In this document: positions 23,085 through 34,924 of the stretch, piece after piece
Layout of the letters: every line of letters starts with the position of its first letter
Position numbering within the stretch: the first letter of the stretch is position 1
Origin: Lutraria lutraria
Lineage: Eukaryota > Mollusca > Bivalvia > Venerida > Mactridae
Assembly (NCBI GenBank): GCA_964023205.1
Contig: OZ026838.1
Span: 33,197,843-33,261,842, forward strand
Direction of reading: 5' to 3'
DNA length: 64,000 bases
Position numbers and translations under genes: made by a program
Notes under the pieces: generated by a model
What the model was told of the DNA's origin: nothing
The model's database searches: none
Seen by the model: only the letters and a program-made list of their open reading frames with translations

Positions 23085-23360
23085 TATCGCAAGCGTGGCC
23101 TAGTGGTTAGGTTGTCCGCCTTCGGAGCGGGAGATAGGTTCGAACCCCAGTGGAGACTGGGTTAGATCTGATGCGGTCGGTTGATGAGTCGCTAACTGTT
23201 TAAATAATGATTACCGTAGGCCCATCTCAGCCAGGCACCCGGCAAAAGGAGAAGGGATTCGGGAGGTACTGTGCGAACATAAGATAGGTTGCTCATAAGC
23301 CTACTTAACTGGCCCTTTCAATAGGTGTGACACTATAAGAAACAAAACCTTTACCTTACC
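23085..23360 (+). repeat. tRNA-derived SINE, second family
   Basis: Head: GCGTGGCCTAGTGGTTAGG (A-box) and GGTTCGAACCCCAG (B-box). Body: GTCGGTTGATGAGTCGCTAA and GGCACCCGGCAAAAGG. Tail: a CTTTACCTTACC simple repeat. Sits in the leader intron of LRAT-like copy 2. Confidence 0.7.
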
Positions 23361-23725
23361 ATGATTACATACATACATAGAATCAACATTGCTCAGCTGC
23401 ACAGGAATCTTTCAAGCATGGCGATCAGAAAAATCGAAGTTGGCGTTATCATAGCGCAAGTTTATTAGTAATATTTCTATTATTTTCATTAGATGTTGGA
23501 AACAGTTACTATACTAGTATATTGGATTCATTGAAATATCGGGTTGATCTATACCAGATATGTTTATGTCAGATTGAAAGGTTTGATACGAATTCACTCT
23601 CATACTTACACAAAGTATGACAATATAGCTGAACAGGCGCACCTAATGAATATTTACCTCCCCCCCCCCCTACCGAATTTTCCCGTAGTGGTATTAAGTC
23701 TTTGTTTCGCTTCAGGGACTTCAAA

Positions 23726-24622
23726 ATGTCATTAAGTAGCCTTGATTTTGAACCATCTTATGAATTGTTAAGTGACCATATAGACGAACAAGATGAACCA
23801 TTAACTGATGACGATATACCAAAAATACGACGAGCGTTGCAGTCACCCTTTCCAGTTGACAAGAAAAAGGTATCGAGTCTTTTCGAGATTGAAGTTGGTG
23901 ACATTATATCATTTAAGTACTTTGTCCTTGAGCATGTTGGCATTGTAACTGGTGTAAACAAGTCTAAAGTACGTTGTGTACATTATGCCTGGCCAATTTA
24001 TAGGAAGCGAATTGTAAAAGAAGAATATTTTACGCTGAATCCATCAACAGTAAAGGTCCTAGACTGCCGTACTTTAAATTGCCGGCCAAATCATGAAGTC
24101 GTTCAACTTGCTAGAGAGAGAGTAGGTGAGACGAAATGGTCATTATGGAATCGTTCTTGTCATCTATGTTTCTGGGCTAAAGTCAAAGCTACCCCAAGAG
24201 TTCTATACGAAAATAGTATTGACACAGATACAACTGAAGTATCAATGTCAAGTACAGCATTTATCCGCGATGATGACGTTCATCTAATGACTGATCTACA
24301 ACTAGGAGATGCTGTTACTTACAAGAAACGTGCCTTTAGTTCTCCGAAAGGCATATTGATTGGTATAAGATCATTGGAAAATGGTTCAGTTCGCCAATTT
24401 GAAATGGAATTGATGGTATACATGCCCTCTTGGTATATCCGTAGACAGAAATACAAAATTGATTTGAACAAAGATATATTAAAGGTGAGCATTTATCATC
24501 CTGCGCACTGTTATCCAATAAATAAACGAGTTCAGCGAGCTTTAGAGATGAGAGACCAGAAAGGGACCCGATGGACAACAAACGGCTTTATCATGGATTG
24601 CATTATGCTACCTCCCCCCTGA
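23726..24622 (+). CDS. LRAT-like domain protein, copy 2 (domain 1 deleted, intact frame)
   Basis: A 298-aa frame from the ATG 10 nt after an acceptor at 23715. Residues 1-32 are the acidic N-terminus shared with copy 1. Residue 33 onward jumps straight to KIRRALQSPF, the start of domain 2, so domain 1 and the hydrophobic segments are absent. Domain 2 (about 57-155): VGDIISFKYF, EHVGIV (His70), CVHYAWP (His86), VVQLARERVGETKW and NRSCHLCFWAKV (Cys145). This is a complete His-His-Cys set as used by LRAT/HRASLS acyltransferases and phospholipases. Domain 3 (about 193-293) repeats the fold signature (GDAVTYKKRAF, PKGILIGI, RVQRALEMRDQKG, TNGFIMDC), but lysine-glycine replaces the first histidine and phenylalanine sits at the cysteine position. 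It should be catalytically dead. Function inferred only from the family; probably cytosolic because no membrane segment remains. AATAAA at 25191. Confidence 0.75.
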   Translation: MSLSSLDFEPSYELLSDHIDEQDEPLTDDDIPKIRRALQSPFPVDKKKVSSLFEIEVGDIISFKYFVLEHVGIVTGVNKSKVRCVHYAWPIYRKRIVKEEYFTLNPSTVKVLDCRTLNCRPNHEVVQLARERVGETKWSLWNRSCHLCFWAKVKATPRVLYENSIDTDTTEVSMSSTAFIRDDDVHLMTDLQLGDAVTYKKRAFSSPKGILIGIRSLENGSVRQFEMELMVYMPSWYIRRQKYKIDLNKDILKVSIYHPAHCYPINKRVQRALEMRDQKGTRWTTNGFIMDCIMLPPP

Positions 24623-25190
24623 ACATAAAATGTGGACAAAAATGGTGTACGTCGGGCACGAGACACAGCATGTGCGACTATCTGTTGTAAGAAATTGATC
24701 TTATGCTTATATTAATTTTGTGCGTAAGTAATTTCATATCATATGATAATTTTATATCGATGATATATTTCAAATTCGGAACAGATATATCTGACGTTTG
24801 ACATTGTTAGGACATAACTCTCGAGGTATGCAACAGAGGACACATCATTGGAGTAATGACTGACCCCCCCCCCTTCCCCGAAGATTTCTGCTAATTTTGA
24901 CTTTATACGAAGAATACAGTTTCACTGGTTGCAGTGGTTGGATATATAATTAACTGAAAATTGAAATTGTCAAGAAATATGTCTTTAATGTTATTCTTGT
25001 AATTATTCGAAGCAATGCTACACATACATCTTATGCTCTGCTTGTGTGTATATACATTTAATGTTTTGTCTTACATAAATGTTTTGATTTATTTGTCTTT
25101 CACTCGTATATTGTATAAATGTTTGTATTGTTCTTGTATATATAGATGCCCTCTTGTATATACTTTGTCTTGTTCTTGTACTTAGGAGGA

Positions 25191-25196
25191 AATAAA
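25191..25196 (+). terminator. Polyadenylation signal of LRAT-like copy 2
   Basis: AATAAA in a context (TTGTCTTGTTCTTGTACTTAGG before it) that is shared with copy 1, where the hexamer has become AATAAG. Confidence 0.5.
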
Positions 25197-27193
25197 AAAT
25201 ACTTATTCCCCCGATTTGTTATACGTGTACTGTTTTAAGTTAGAATTGAAAGTTGGACTTGCTAGGAAAATGTTTAAAGTTTTTTCAAGGGTTAAAATGC
25301 GTCTTCTTTCCATTAAACCTATCGAACCTATTTTTTTCAGCTTACCCGAAAGTTCGTAACTATATCTCCGAACTTAAAAATAGATTTTTTAAAGTAAGTT
25401 CTGTCGACATATTTTTAGGGGATGTTAGTGAATGTTGATGTTTATTTTTTCGCCTAAATTAGTTCTAATTTTAACACTTGAGTACATCAACCAAAGGGTT
25501 GAAACAAGTTGAATATAACCCAAATCACAGATCTTCGAAATCCTGTTTCCAGTGAGACAGCAGCAAAGTAGACAAACAAGCAAGATGTTCTTGCGACATT
25601 TTTAACTTACCATTCAAAGACTGTTTACCATACCAGTAATTTATCAACTGCAAATAGTTATCTTTGCTTTATTTTAAATATCTTTGGAAACTTTCTATAA
25701 TTCGTATGGTACTTGATGGGGAATTTAACGGTTTTTCTTATAACATCATCTTAGCAGACTAAGTGAAAGTATTAGTAAATTATGATAACGGAGAATGAAA
25801 GGTCCGTCCCGTTTCACTCGTAACTTAGCTAAGATGGCAGTTTTCTAATTGAAAGGAATGCCACCCCTTGTTTGTTAAATAAAAAGTGTTGACTTTTTTA
25901 ATGTTCACGGGGTCTAGTGTCAGCTGTTAAAGGTAAATGCCTGTACGTATTGTATTCCATTGATTTTAAATTCTATGGCACCCAATCAATATCTAAATGT
26001 TGTTATTGTATAAAAAAATATATATAGACGTAATAACCAACGGTCTGTCTTTTGAAATAAACACGAATGCTTTAAGGGATATAATTCATTTTCCAGCTCT
26101 AGAATAACATAATAATGTGGTCTCCCTTAGTTTCTGTCCGGAATGTAGTATTTATTGTGCCATCCTTTTAATATTTAGGAAAGCATAAATTAAAACACTG
26201 TATCAATTAATATGTGTACATACAGTTTATTTATCTTCTGATTTATAGAAATAACAGTTTAGCTTTCTATGAAAACCAGGTTTACGAAAGTCAATAATGA
26301 ATTATGTGCTCTTTCAAAACATTAGAATTTACATAGTTCCCATAACAATGACACACTGTATTTACATGACTGGATATTTGAAACTATTTTACAGTCTTTG
26401 ATGGAACATTAGAAAAAATCTAGGTGTGCTACGTTTTTCCAATTCACTGGCTAACACATAAATCCAAGTCACATTATTCAACCAGTTGGAACTTATCAAC
26501 ATTCTAATTAAGTACTAGTACCATTATTTAACTGGTTAAGATATACGTACTGAAACTGATGATATGTTAAGAACAGGCATTCAATGAAATGCCTGAAGAA
26601 CACTAGCATACAGGGTCAATATCAAAATCAAATAAAGCTTTAATGAAAAACACAACACTTCGACGTCAATAAAAACATTTGGATTAACTGGAAAAAAGAA
26701 ATTGTCAACATGAAATACACTTGTTTGACTTCTAAAACAATAAAAATACAAAAAATAATGTCAAATTTTGGCCCTTCAAGAACAGATTATATTCCGAGTC
26801 TATAGTTGCTAATTAGAAAAATTAAGGTAACGGGCTTGGATGTCAGGTCAAATCAAGGTTCACTAATTTATAGATTTAATAACTAAACCATAATTATATA
26901 CTAAAATAAACCCACTGTACAAAGTGCATTGCAAGTGATTTGAAACAAATATTACATTTGATTGGTCTTCTATAAACCAATATCGCACGTAATTTACACA
27001 TTTTTGAACAACGATTACTACTCTGTATATAGGAATATATTACAACAAATAGACTTGAATTGGCTATAAATGTATAATGCAAGGAACCGTGCCTCAGTGT
27101 TTTGATAGCGTCCTGCGTTCTTTGGATACTTGACTTTAAAGAAATTCAGTACCCAGAACCAAGCTGTTTATTACGTAATATTCCATAGATAAA

Positions 27194-28054
27194 TCAAAGC
27201 TCTGAAGGTACTGCTGTTGTTCGGAACTACAAAGCAGTCAAAAGTTGAATTTCTTTGTAGGGTGAGTTTTTGAATCCGAACGATAGTTCGCACATGAATT
27301 TCGATGCAGACTTAAGTACTACTAATGCTTTTCTACACCCGCTATGCAGTTGTTAAAGCTGTTCCCGTTCCATGTGCTTTCAGTACTTTGATTTATGATT
27401 CCCATCTGATCACAAAAAGTAGTTAAGCAAATAGCATAATATCATACAGTCTACATTACCTGCCTCTTTGTATACTCAACTTTTGCAGAATCAAGGACTT
27501 ATATACATACATAATAATAAGTCCTTGGCAGAATGTAATATCTCACACATGAAGACACACTCGAAGAAAAAGTTACACGTACGTTATAAGCGTTAAATCA
27601 ATTGATTACAATTTCCTGATGAACCACTTTTTTTAAATATCTGGTTGACACACAGTTATCATCGCATCGTCCATGAATTCAATGATGACTTCTATACGTT
27701 TACAATAGAAGCTAGGAACCAGACAAATTAGCATATAAAGCACGAGGATTATGACGTCATCCTTCCTTGAAATGTGTGTACTGATAGTAAATATTGTAGT
27801 AATCCTAGGGACAGGATTGTTTAGATTTTTTACGACTGTCTAGTATTGCTCGTTTACGATATTGCATAGCCATCTGATTTTGACTTATATGCACGTAATA
27901 TTTGAATTTGTATTTATGCCATTGAACGGAAAAATGGAACTATGTTCGTAGGCGGAAGGTTAAATTAATGGAAGCTGTTCGGTATGCAAGTTTTCAATGA
28001 AAACTGAGCGATTTCTGAAATACGGTAATAACTTTATTGTTCGTACCGAACAAC
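27194..28054. mobile_element. 861-bp insertion in duplication unit B
   Basis: Absent from unit A, where TAGATAAA runs straight into AAATGAAAC. The insert has GTTGTTCGG about 29 nt inside the left edge and CCGAACAAC at the right edge, a short inverted pair. A-tracts on both sides make the target duplication ambiguous (about 2-3 bp). It carries a 36-bp palindromic insertion of its own at 27492-27527. No reading frame of note. Confidence 0.6.
27492..27527. mobile_element. 36-bp palindromic micro-element, locus 1
   Basis: Starts CAAGGACTTATATACATAC and ends AATAAGTCCTTG. It is flanked by GCAGAAT on both sides (27485-27491 and 27528-27534), an exact 7-bp duplication. The ends match the termini of the ~480-bp elements at 39041 and 39985. 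Confidence 0.75.
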
Positions 28055-28689
28055 AAAAATGAAACAAGTATCACAATTCTGAGGCACGATTCCCTAGATT
28101 AACATTTCCGCTACAAAATACCGAAACCCGATTTGAAATCCGTCATCAAATAAGACGGCAATGTTAATTTGAAAATGACACCTACTGCATGTGTTTTTTA
28201 AGCTGAGCAATTAACAATTAAAGTGTCGGATCATTTTCGTCTCATGAAATCAACGAATTGACGCACCCAATTCAATTTTGATAGTCAAACAAAATTGCTA
28301 ATGTTTACGGTTCATTAATTGAACCACGCCCAGGTGATGTCTAGTAAGAGATTTTATAAAAAAATGTCATTAATGAATTAATAGTGTCATATCGTACCAA
28401 TACAATGCACAATACATTAGAGATGTTTAACGCTGATAATGAAAAAACGATAAAGGGGTGCAGTATTTATCGCAATAAAACACCATTTTTGAGCGTTCGG
28501 TTAGAATTTTTTGTTGCTTGGTATTAAAGTATGATATTTAATCTTTGTAAATAAAGTAAAATGTTATTTACGTTATTTTAGCGATTTTAACCAAGCCAGA
28601 TACGTTAAAGTTCTCAGAGCTAGACTCAATAATCAATGAACTTAAAAGTCAATTTATTAATTTCATCCGATTTAACGCCATTTTCAATA

Positions 28690-28965
28690 TAATTTCAGTC
28701 ATATCGTGGCGGGCAGTTATCCTAACCAGCTTCCCTGGATTTCAGTTGGGCTTTAACCAGTACTAACCACATTCTGTCCGCAAGCTACTATACCAAGCTA
28801 CCCCACATATCTCAGAGGTGGCGGACAATTCAACATAGAATATTAGTATCTTCAGATAAAATTTGTCACGGACAGTGTAAGCCTCGCCCGGGATTCAAAC
28901 TCGTTACCTCTTTATCAGTAGACCAACGCTCTTAGCACTGAGTTGACTGGCCAAAACAAAAGTTA
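28690..28965 (-). repeat. tRNA-like SINE inside duplication unit B
   Basis: Copy of the SINE at 18545-18795, with the same boxes on the minus strand (GAGTTTGAATCCCGG). It differs by a few bases and a 2-base insertion in the body. Confidence 0.5.
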
Positions 28966-30410
28966 AGCAAATGGCACAAGAAACTTCACGAGGTCCACAA
29001 ATCTGTTCAAAATTTCCGAGCCAAAATGCCATGTACATTAATTAAAATTGTTGCAGTCTCGCAACTTCAGTTTGACAAATACATGTGTTGAACTATATGA
29101 TTTAGATGATGTTTGTGGAAACAGGCTGGTTCTATAAGTTATTACAGCATGACACTTCCATACGATATATGTTATAATTCATATTAGTATACTTGTTTGT
29201 TACGTGTTTTATAGTTGATAGTTTTTGTACAAGTAAAAATACATAATCTATTCTATTTATGTTCCTTCATCCCGTTTGTCTTCGGATAAGACGACAATCA
29301 TGTAGGTCGACACTGAGTGACCTAGCATAATCTTCAGAACTACAACAGTATGTTCTCTTGCTAACATTGAACGATAACGTAAGTCGTGATCGACCTTGAT
29401 TATTTTATGATTATGAATGAACTTTTCAAATAAATAATGCTAAAATTAAAAATTTATAATGTTAGGTATCAGATAACAGTTGTTTACGCCGTCTTACACG
29501 TTGACTGTGTCATACAAATGAGCCATGTCGCTAATGTAAATTATATATAACGAGAAAAGAACATTAAACTGAAGAAACAAGAGGTTCACCACCAAACATA
29601 TTCTTGCTTGCTGGTCTGCAAATGAAACCTGCGTATTTTGGCGTTTCACATAAATTATGCAATATTCGGTATCGTTAAGATGAAAATTGGTGGAACTGGT
29701 GCAATAAATAGCATCAGTATATAGTTCAATTTGCTTGAAAGTCCTCTACTAGCTAATAGACCCATTTGCATCAAGAGACCGTATTTTCAGTTGCAAAGTG
29801 AGATGTTAAAAAACATTAAGTTTATTATTCAAAAGATGATTTGACGTGCTAGAAGACCAATTTTTTACTATTTCCTTAATAATATTGTTCTCGTCAGCAT
29901 TAATTCTTCAGTTGTCTCTTCCATTGCTACTGGCTGTGATCCCGGCACAAAAGAACAAGTATAGGTGATGTAGCAATGATTCTAGTACGCTTTTATAACA
30001 TCAGCACCATTAACAACAACACCTTAACATCACCAGGGACAATCATAAGTAATTGTTTTTGTTCTTCATATACTTCTCCTGCTGTGTACCATTTTTGACC
30101 CTATGTTTTGTTCATATACAAACGTAGATTTGTTATACTTTGGATTTGAATGCGATGATCTGAATAAATGTTCAAGGTTGTAATTTTAAAAGTCGTCGAG
30201 CTTAGAAAATATGTATATATGCTGTGCGTATGTCGATGCTGCTCGTGTAGATAATGCACCACTTTATGGTCTGATCCATGTATCTGAAAACCTCGACAAT
30301 AACGCAATCGCCCTTGAATATATTATCTTCTAAAAGTGGCATGACCTGAAACTAGGTTATGTTATACAACTGACCTGGAAGCTTCTCACGTGGACTTCCA
30401 CGAGGTAATG

Positions 30411-30483
30411 GTAAATATAAGAGACCCGTCCCATCATCACTGCCTTTCATTTTTAATTGAACCTTCAGAACAAAGTACAAGTT
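30411..30483 (+). promoter_or_regulatory. TATA box and leader of the four-cysteine repeat gene
   Basis: TAAATATAAG at about 30411-30420 lies roughly 65-70 nt before the ATG at 30484. The intervening CCCATCATCACTGCC tract is a plausible start site. This fits a compact, strongly expressed secreted-protein gene. Confidence 0.45.
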
Positions 30484-33400
30484 ATGTCTGTGATTGTATT
30501 CCTCGGCTTGGCAGTCTGCGCCATAATGGTAGAAGCAAAAGGTAACTTTTTTATAGCTTACAAATGGGCCAACATTAAATGAAATGTGTGCTTAAACAGA
30601 CACTATTTAAAAAGGGAGACAATGTAGTGAGTATTCTGACTTGTAATTTGTTGTGCTTTAAATAGTGTCTGGATGATACTTGCTGAGTTCAATAGAAAGA
30701 TTACAATTCTGTCTGATTGTAACATTTGTATAAGGCTACCACTTATGCTTCCAAAATTAACATCTTGATTGACATCATTTGCATTTACGTCTAGTATAGA
30801 ATAAGAAAAGCGATGTGCAAAATGTAAATTGTGGAAAATGTGTTTTAGGTCCATGTCATTATAACGGTGCAACGTACGCAGAAGGGGACACGATAATGAT
30901 TCCACACTGTCTCGCTACGATAAAATGTTTAGGTGATGAGAACTATGGTGACATGGTACATCTTGGGTAAGTTGGATGTTTACAAACATATTGTACTGTC
31001 GAAATTACAAAATCGAGTCTTTAATACATAGATAACCAACATTTGAATTGTTGCAGGGTAGTATTCGTTTTGTACGTGTACAATCCGTGCATGTACCACC
31101 GTCTTTGTGTACATATTATTGCCACGCATTTTGAATACATTTTTATAATGTTTCCTTTCATCTACATTTTCTTTTTGAATAATCATTGTCACCCAGTTAA
31201 TTAGAAGACGTCGTCGCAAAGTATGTCATCATTTGACAGAACAGTGGCTTTATTTAAAAAGCGGCTTTCCGAATTACCATATAGACTTATTTTACGACAC
31301 GTGTGTTTTTGAAAAACCAAGCAAGGTGATAGCTAGTGGACAGGCTCAGAAGTCATGATAGTAAAACCGCGCAAAAATCACTTGGTGATTGCATGACAAT
31401 CCTTTTTATGGATACATTGTGCACTAAAATATCTTATAAAAAGCATGTCATAGGAATTAAAATGTGCTAAGCGCTACTCTACACATAAAGAATAAAGAAA
31501 TTTGTTTGTACATTTCGTTGGTGGGTGAGTTATTGACAGTTTCTAAAGTCCTACATAAAATTTAATGTTCATTTTTAGTGTCCAGTTCTATGGGCACCTT
31601 GTAATTTGATAGTTTGTCATTTGGATTATTTCTGTTTTAGCGGTGTCTGTCCAGAGAAAAGAGAAACGGACGGACAAAGTAAGTGATTTTGTGAACATAA
31701 TCGTTTAAAATAAAATTGTCTTTGGACGTTTGTGAATGTTTAAGACGCCATGCTTAAGTATCTTTGACAGTTCCTAACTTAAGAATAACATTATGTTTAA
31801 ATCCATATCATGTACATCTATATGTGCACCACATGTATACATTGGTATACTTGTACACTTCAATAAAAGTCAACTACAGTTTCTTTAGTGGGAAGGGGGT
31901 GTTTATTCGTACACAATTTACGCAAGCATTGCTAAAACATGTAATCAATTACTTTTTATGTACTTTTGTATATACGTTCATGTAAAATATGATTGAAGGT
32001 TTCACCTGTAACTGAACTAGAAAAGTCTGAACTTTCGTTGATGGATTTGCAGTGAATACATCTAGTTATTTCACACATATCAGACAAGTGAACATTTTGG
32101 TCCGTTTGGAGAAATTTGCACAAACTAAATAATCATTAAGACTTTTGCAGTTCGTTAGTTTATATGTATTTTGTTGTTTGACCCACATTAATGTAAACTA
32201 TGATGTATTGTGTGTGACTCGTCGTGAATTGTACCGGTCCTGCAAGTCACATAAGTGGATATTGTAGAAATCATGATGTGCTTCGTTATTCTATAATATG
32301 ATTGTTCCTTTATTTTAGATGGATGTTGGTTTGATGGCACAGTATACGGTAAAGGACAGAAGATTATCATTCAGCCATGTTTAGCAGAGATGACATGTGA
32401 TGGATACAATAATTATATCAACACGAAATCACTTCAGTAAGTTATGCCACGTGTGCACATGACGTACAATGACAATAAGCCAGTGAACAAAGGCACAAAA
32501 GGGAGACTACTAGTATATTAAGTTTATTGGTCAATGATATAATCCATATAATTAAGTACATATACTTATATAATACAAGTGCAAAGTACTAACCATTGTT
32601 CATGTGACGACCTATATTTACTGGTCACCGCTAAATAAGAATAAATTACACGCTAAATAAGAATTAATTGCACGCTAAATAAGAATAAATTGCACGCTAA
32701 ATAAGAATTAATTGCACGCTAAATAAGAATAAATTACACGCTAAGTAAGAATTAATTGCACTTACCAAGAAATATTTGCTGGAAGACTGGAATAGGACTG
32801 AGATTCAAAATGATCATCAAAGTAGATGCGATATACTGCTTTTGTACGGCTACACCTAGAGTGACTGCAGAAATGTTCGAGTTATCTTATTTATGGTACT
32901 TTCATCGAGAAACATTAGTGATCATGCATTTTGTAGTATGTTATATAATATTATGTCTCTGTTAATTTGTTCAGAACAATAAATTATTGTGGCATTTATA
33001 TATTATTCTTATATACTAACCAGGCACACATAATTATTGTCGTCTATAGGACATTGTCCACTGGTGGGAGAAACTTATAATATGTACACTAATTTATTCA
33101 ATTTGTTTTAGATATTGACAAATAAAAATTATAGTTTAAATGATTGTGTTATTCAGTGGAGTATGTCCCGATGACCAGAATAGACGTGAAGTAGACGGAC
33201 AAAGTAAGTACATGTATATATCTTATTACCGTTTGTATGCGTTTTTGCCCACGTTTTCCCCAAAAGAATCACCGTAAAGTCCGATGAAAATACACCATAT
33301 TTGTACAAGAAAATAATTTCTAAAGTAGTAAATGTGCATTTGATAATTCTAGACGATCTGAGTTGTATAGTCTGTGGTATGTATCAAATTCAAATTAAGA

Positions 33401-34347
33401 GCAAGCAGGTATGTATGACAGCACGATACATTAATATTCGTGCTTATACAATATTACTGTGTAGTAAATTGAAGCAATTCGTCTATTGCCGTGGCATTTA
33501 ATGTAAAGGTAAAGGATAGGTTTATAGTCTGAAATTATATATATTCGACCGACTTTCACAAGTTACCCCCCGATCACTGGGTTATAGGTCGTCCGTTAAT
33601 ATTAATATGTGACATAATCATTTGATAAATGCGATCAGTGATTGAAATGTCTTTTAAATCATATTCAGAAACAGTAATATTGCATGTACTTTTAATAAAA
33701 CGAATCAATTCCTGCCAAGTCCTTGGTCCTATGATATCATGATTGACTGCGTAAGTTCAAATCTCTACCCAGAGTTGTCGTTCGTTAGGCCTCGCATACA
33801 TGTATGTGAGAGATAAAGAAGGACAACTCTGTGAAGAGATTACAAGTTCTTTATCATTTCGCTTTTGTTATATAGCTGGCTGCTTATTTGATGGAAAAGT
33901 TTATGCTGCTGGAGAAACTATCATTATCCAAAAGTGCCTGGCAGAATTCACATGTCTTGGACACAACCTCTATTCGCAGAGCACTAGCCTTGGGTAAGAC
34001 AACAGCCGCATACAATATGCAGTCAATTACACTAAAAATTATAATAGGATCGATTACTTAGTCTATAACCGTAATGGGTGCCTTTAATCTCTTACGTTTT
34101 TGTAACAGTAAAATTGCTGTCTAACTATTTCGATAACAAGTAGTAACCATTAACTAATAAATGACATAGCAATTCATTGGTAATCAAAAAGTAGATTGAA
34201 CAGATTTGTAACATCCAATCGTACACACGTATTAAACCACATGTCAAGATGGTCATTTTGAAGAAAAAATCACCACATGTATCCTTATTCTCAATGTCAT
34301 CCCAGTGCATTGTATTTGTGTATTTATATTTTAGGGGACAGTGTTAA
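30484..34347 (+). CDS. Secreted three-repeat four-cysteine protein
   Basis: Seven exons: 30484-30541, 30849-30966, 31641-31678, 32319-32436, 33157-33203, 33876-33993 and 34335-34347. All are GT-AG, intron phases alternate 1,2,1,2,1,2, and the product is 169 aa. Residues 1-18 are a signal peptide (VIVFLGLAVCAIMVEA). The mature protein is three repeats with identical spacing, C-x17-C-x5-C-x15-C: cysteines 22/40/46/62, 74/92/98/114 and 129/147/153/169. The last cysteine is the C-terminal residue. Each repeat core has the pattern [YF]-[ND]-G-x2-Y-x2-G...III..CLAE.TC and is coded by a 118-nt exon. Short 38- and 47-nt exons code the GVCP plus a charged linker ending DGQ. The pattern recalls von Willebrand type C-like modules but has only four cysteines per unit. 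I do not recognise the family. Likely extracellular, with two disulfides per repeat. Confidence 0.85.
32630..32761 (+). repeat. 22-bp minisatellite, 6 units
   Basis: Six exact-length units starting GCTAAATAAGAATAAATTAC or GCTAAATAAGAATTAATTGC. The AATAAATT and AATTAATT versions alternate strictly, so the array is also three 44-bp units. It lies in intron 4 of the four-cysteine repeat gene. Confidence 0.9.
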
Positions 34348-34432
34348 GGTGGAATATAAGAGACTGAGAGCTAGTCGTCATTCATTTTCACACACTTTGT
34401 TTTCTATCGTCATGCATGTTATACACTCTGTA

Positions 34433-34438
34433 AATAAA
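34433..34438 (+). terminator. Polyadenylation signal of the four-cysteine repeat gene
   Basis: AATAAA in CTGTAAATAAATGATC, about 90 nt after the stop codon at 34345-34347. Confidence 0.6.
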
Positions 34439-34549
34439 TGATCACCATGGAATTATTCGTACAGTGTTTTCTTGATTATTTAAATTGACAACTAGCAATT
34501 TATTTGCTGACATTTTCTTGGACACCTCGTACCTTCATAATATTATATT

Positions 34550-34790
34550 GGTTCAAACTCCCTAAGACCCTGTAACCTCTCACTGATAGAGGGTCGTGGG
34601 TTCGAGCCTAGCTACCGATCATGCCTCTTTATAAGAGAAAGTAGGCAGTTGCTTACGGAGGATGGGAGTCTAGTACTGGTTCTTCCCAGGAATTATGGTT
34701 ATGTGAACTGTCAGCCTCATATGACTCTGACTGTTGAAAATGGGGCATAGAACTCAAACAAACAAACAAACAAACAAACAAACATCAAAT
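34550..34790 (+). repeat. tRNA-derived SINE, 5'-truncated, with (CAAA)n tail
   Basis: The A-box half of the head is missing, but GGGTTCGAGCCTAGC (B-box), the GTAGGCAGTTGCTTACGGAGG body, CTTCCCAGGAATTATGG and GACTCTGACTGTTGAAAA match the family. It ends in an AAACAAAC repeat at about 34754-34784, the expected SINE tail. Confidence 0.75.
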
Positions 34791-34924
34791 GCCCCGGTTT
34801 AAAACGAAAACTAGAACTAATAATTTTGTATCATATGTTCGCACTGTTTTCCACTGACAACATTATTACGGCGGAATATTTAATAACTGTAATTATGTGA
34901 AAACTGTTTGTATACGGTTTATAT

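Larger units (their letters stand above)
25886..29203 (+). repeat. Segmental duplication unit B (non-coding, downstream of LRAT copy 2)
   Basis: Matches 16591-19584 almost base for base over long stretches. It differs by an 861-bp insertion (27194-28054) and by loss of the segment equivalent to 18847-19384. The frame at 26894-27082 is not supported as a gene. Confidence 0.85.

Noticed and set aside
23088..23160. Possible functional tRNA gene (GCGTGGCCTAGTGGTTAGG head)
   Set aside because: Looks tRNA-like, but is followed by a SINE body and simple-repeat tail, and has no closed acceptor stem that I could find.
34754..34784. AAACAAAC repeat considered as a CRISPR-like or satellite array
   Set aside because: It is the tail of a SINE; no spacers.
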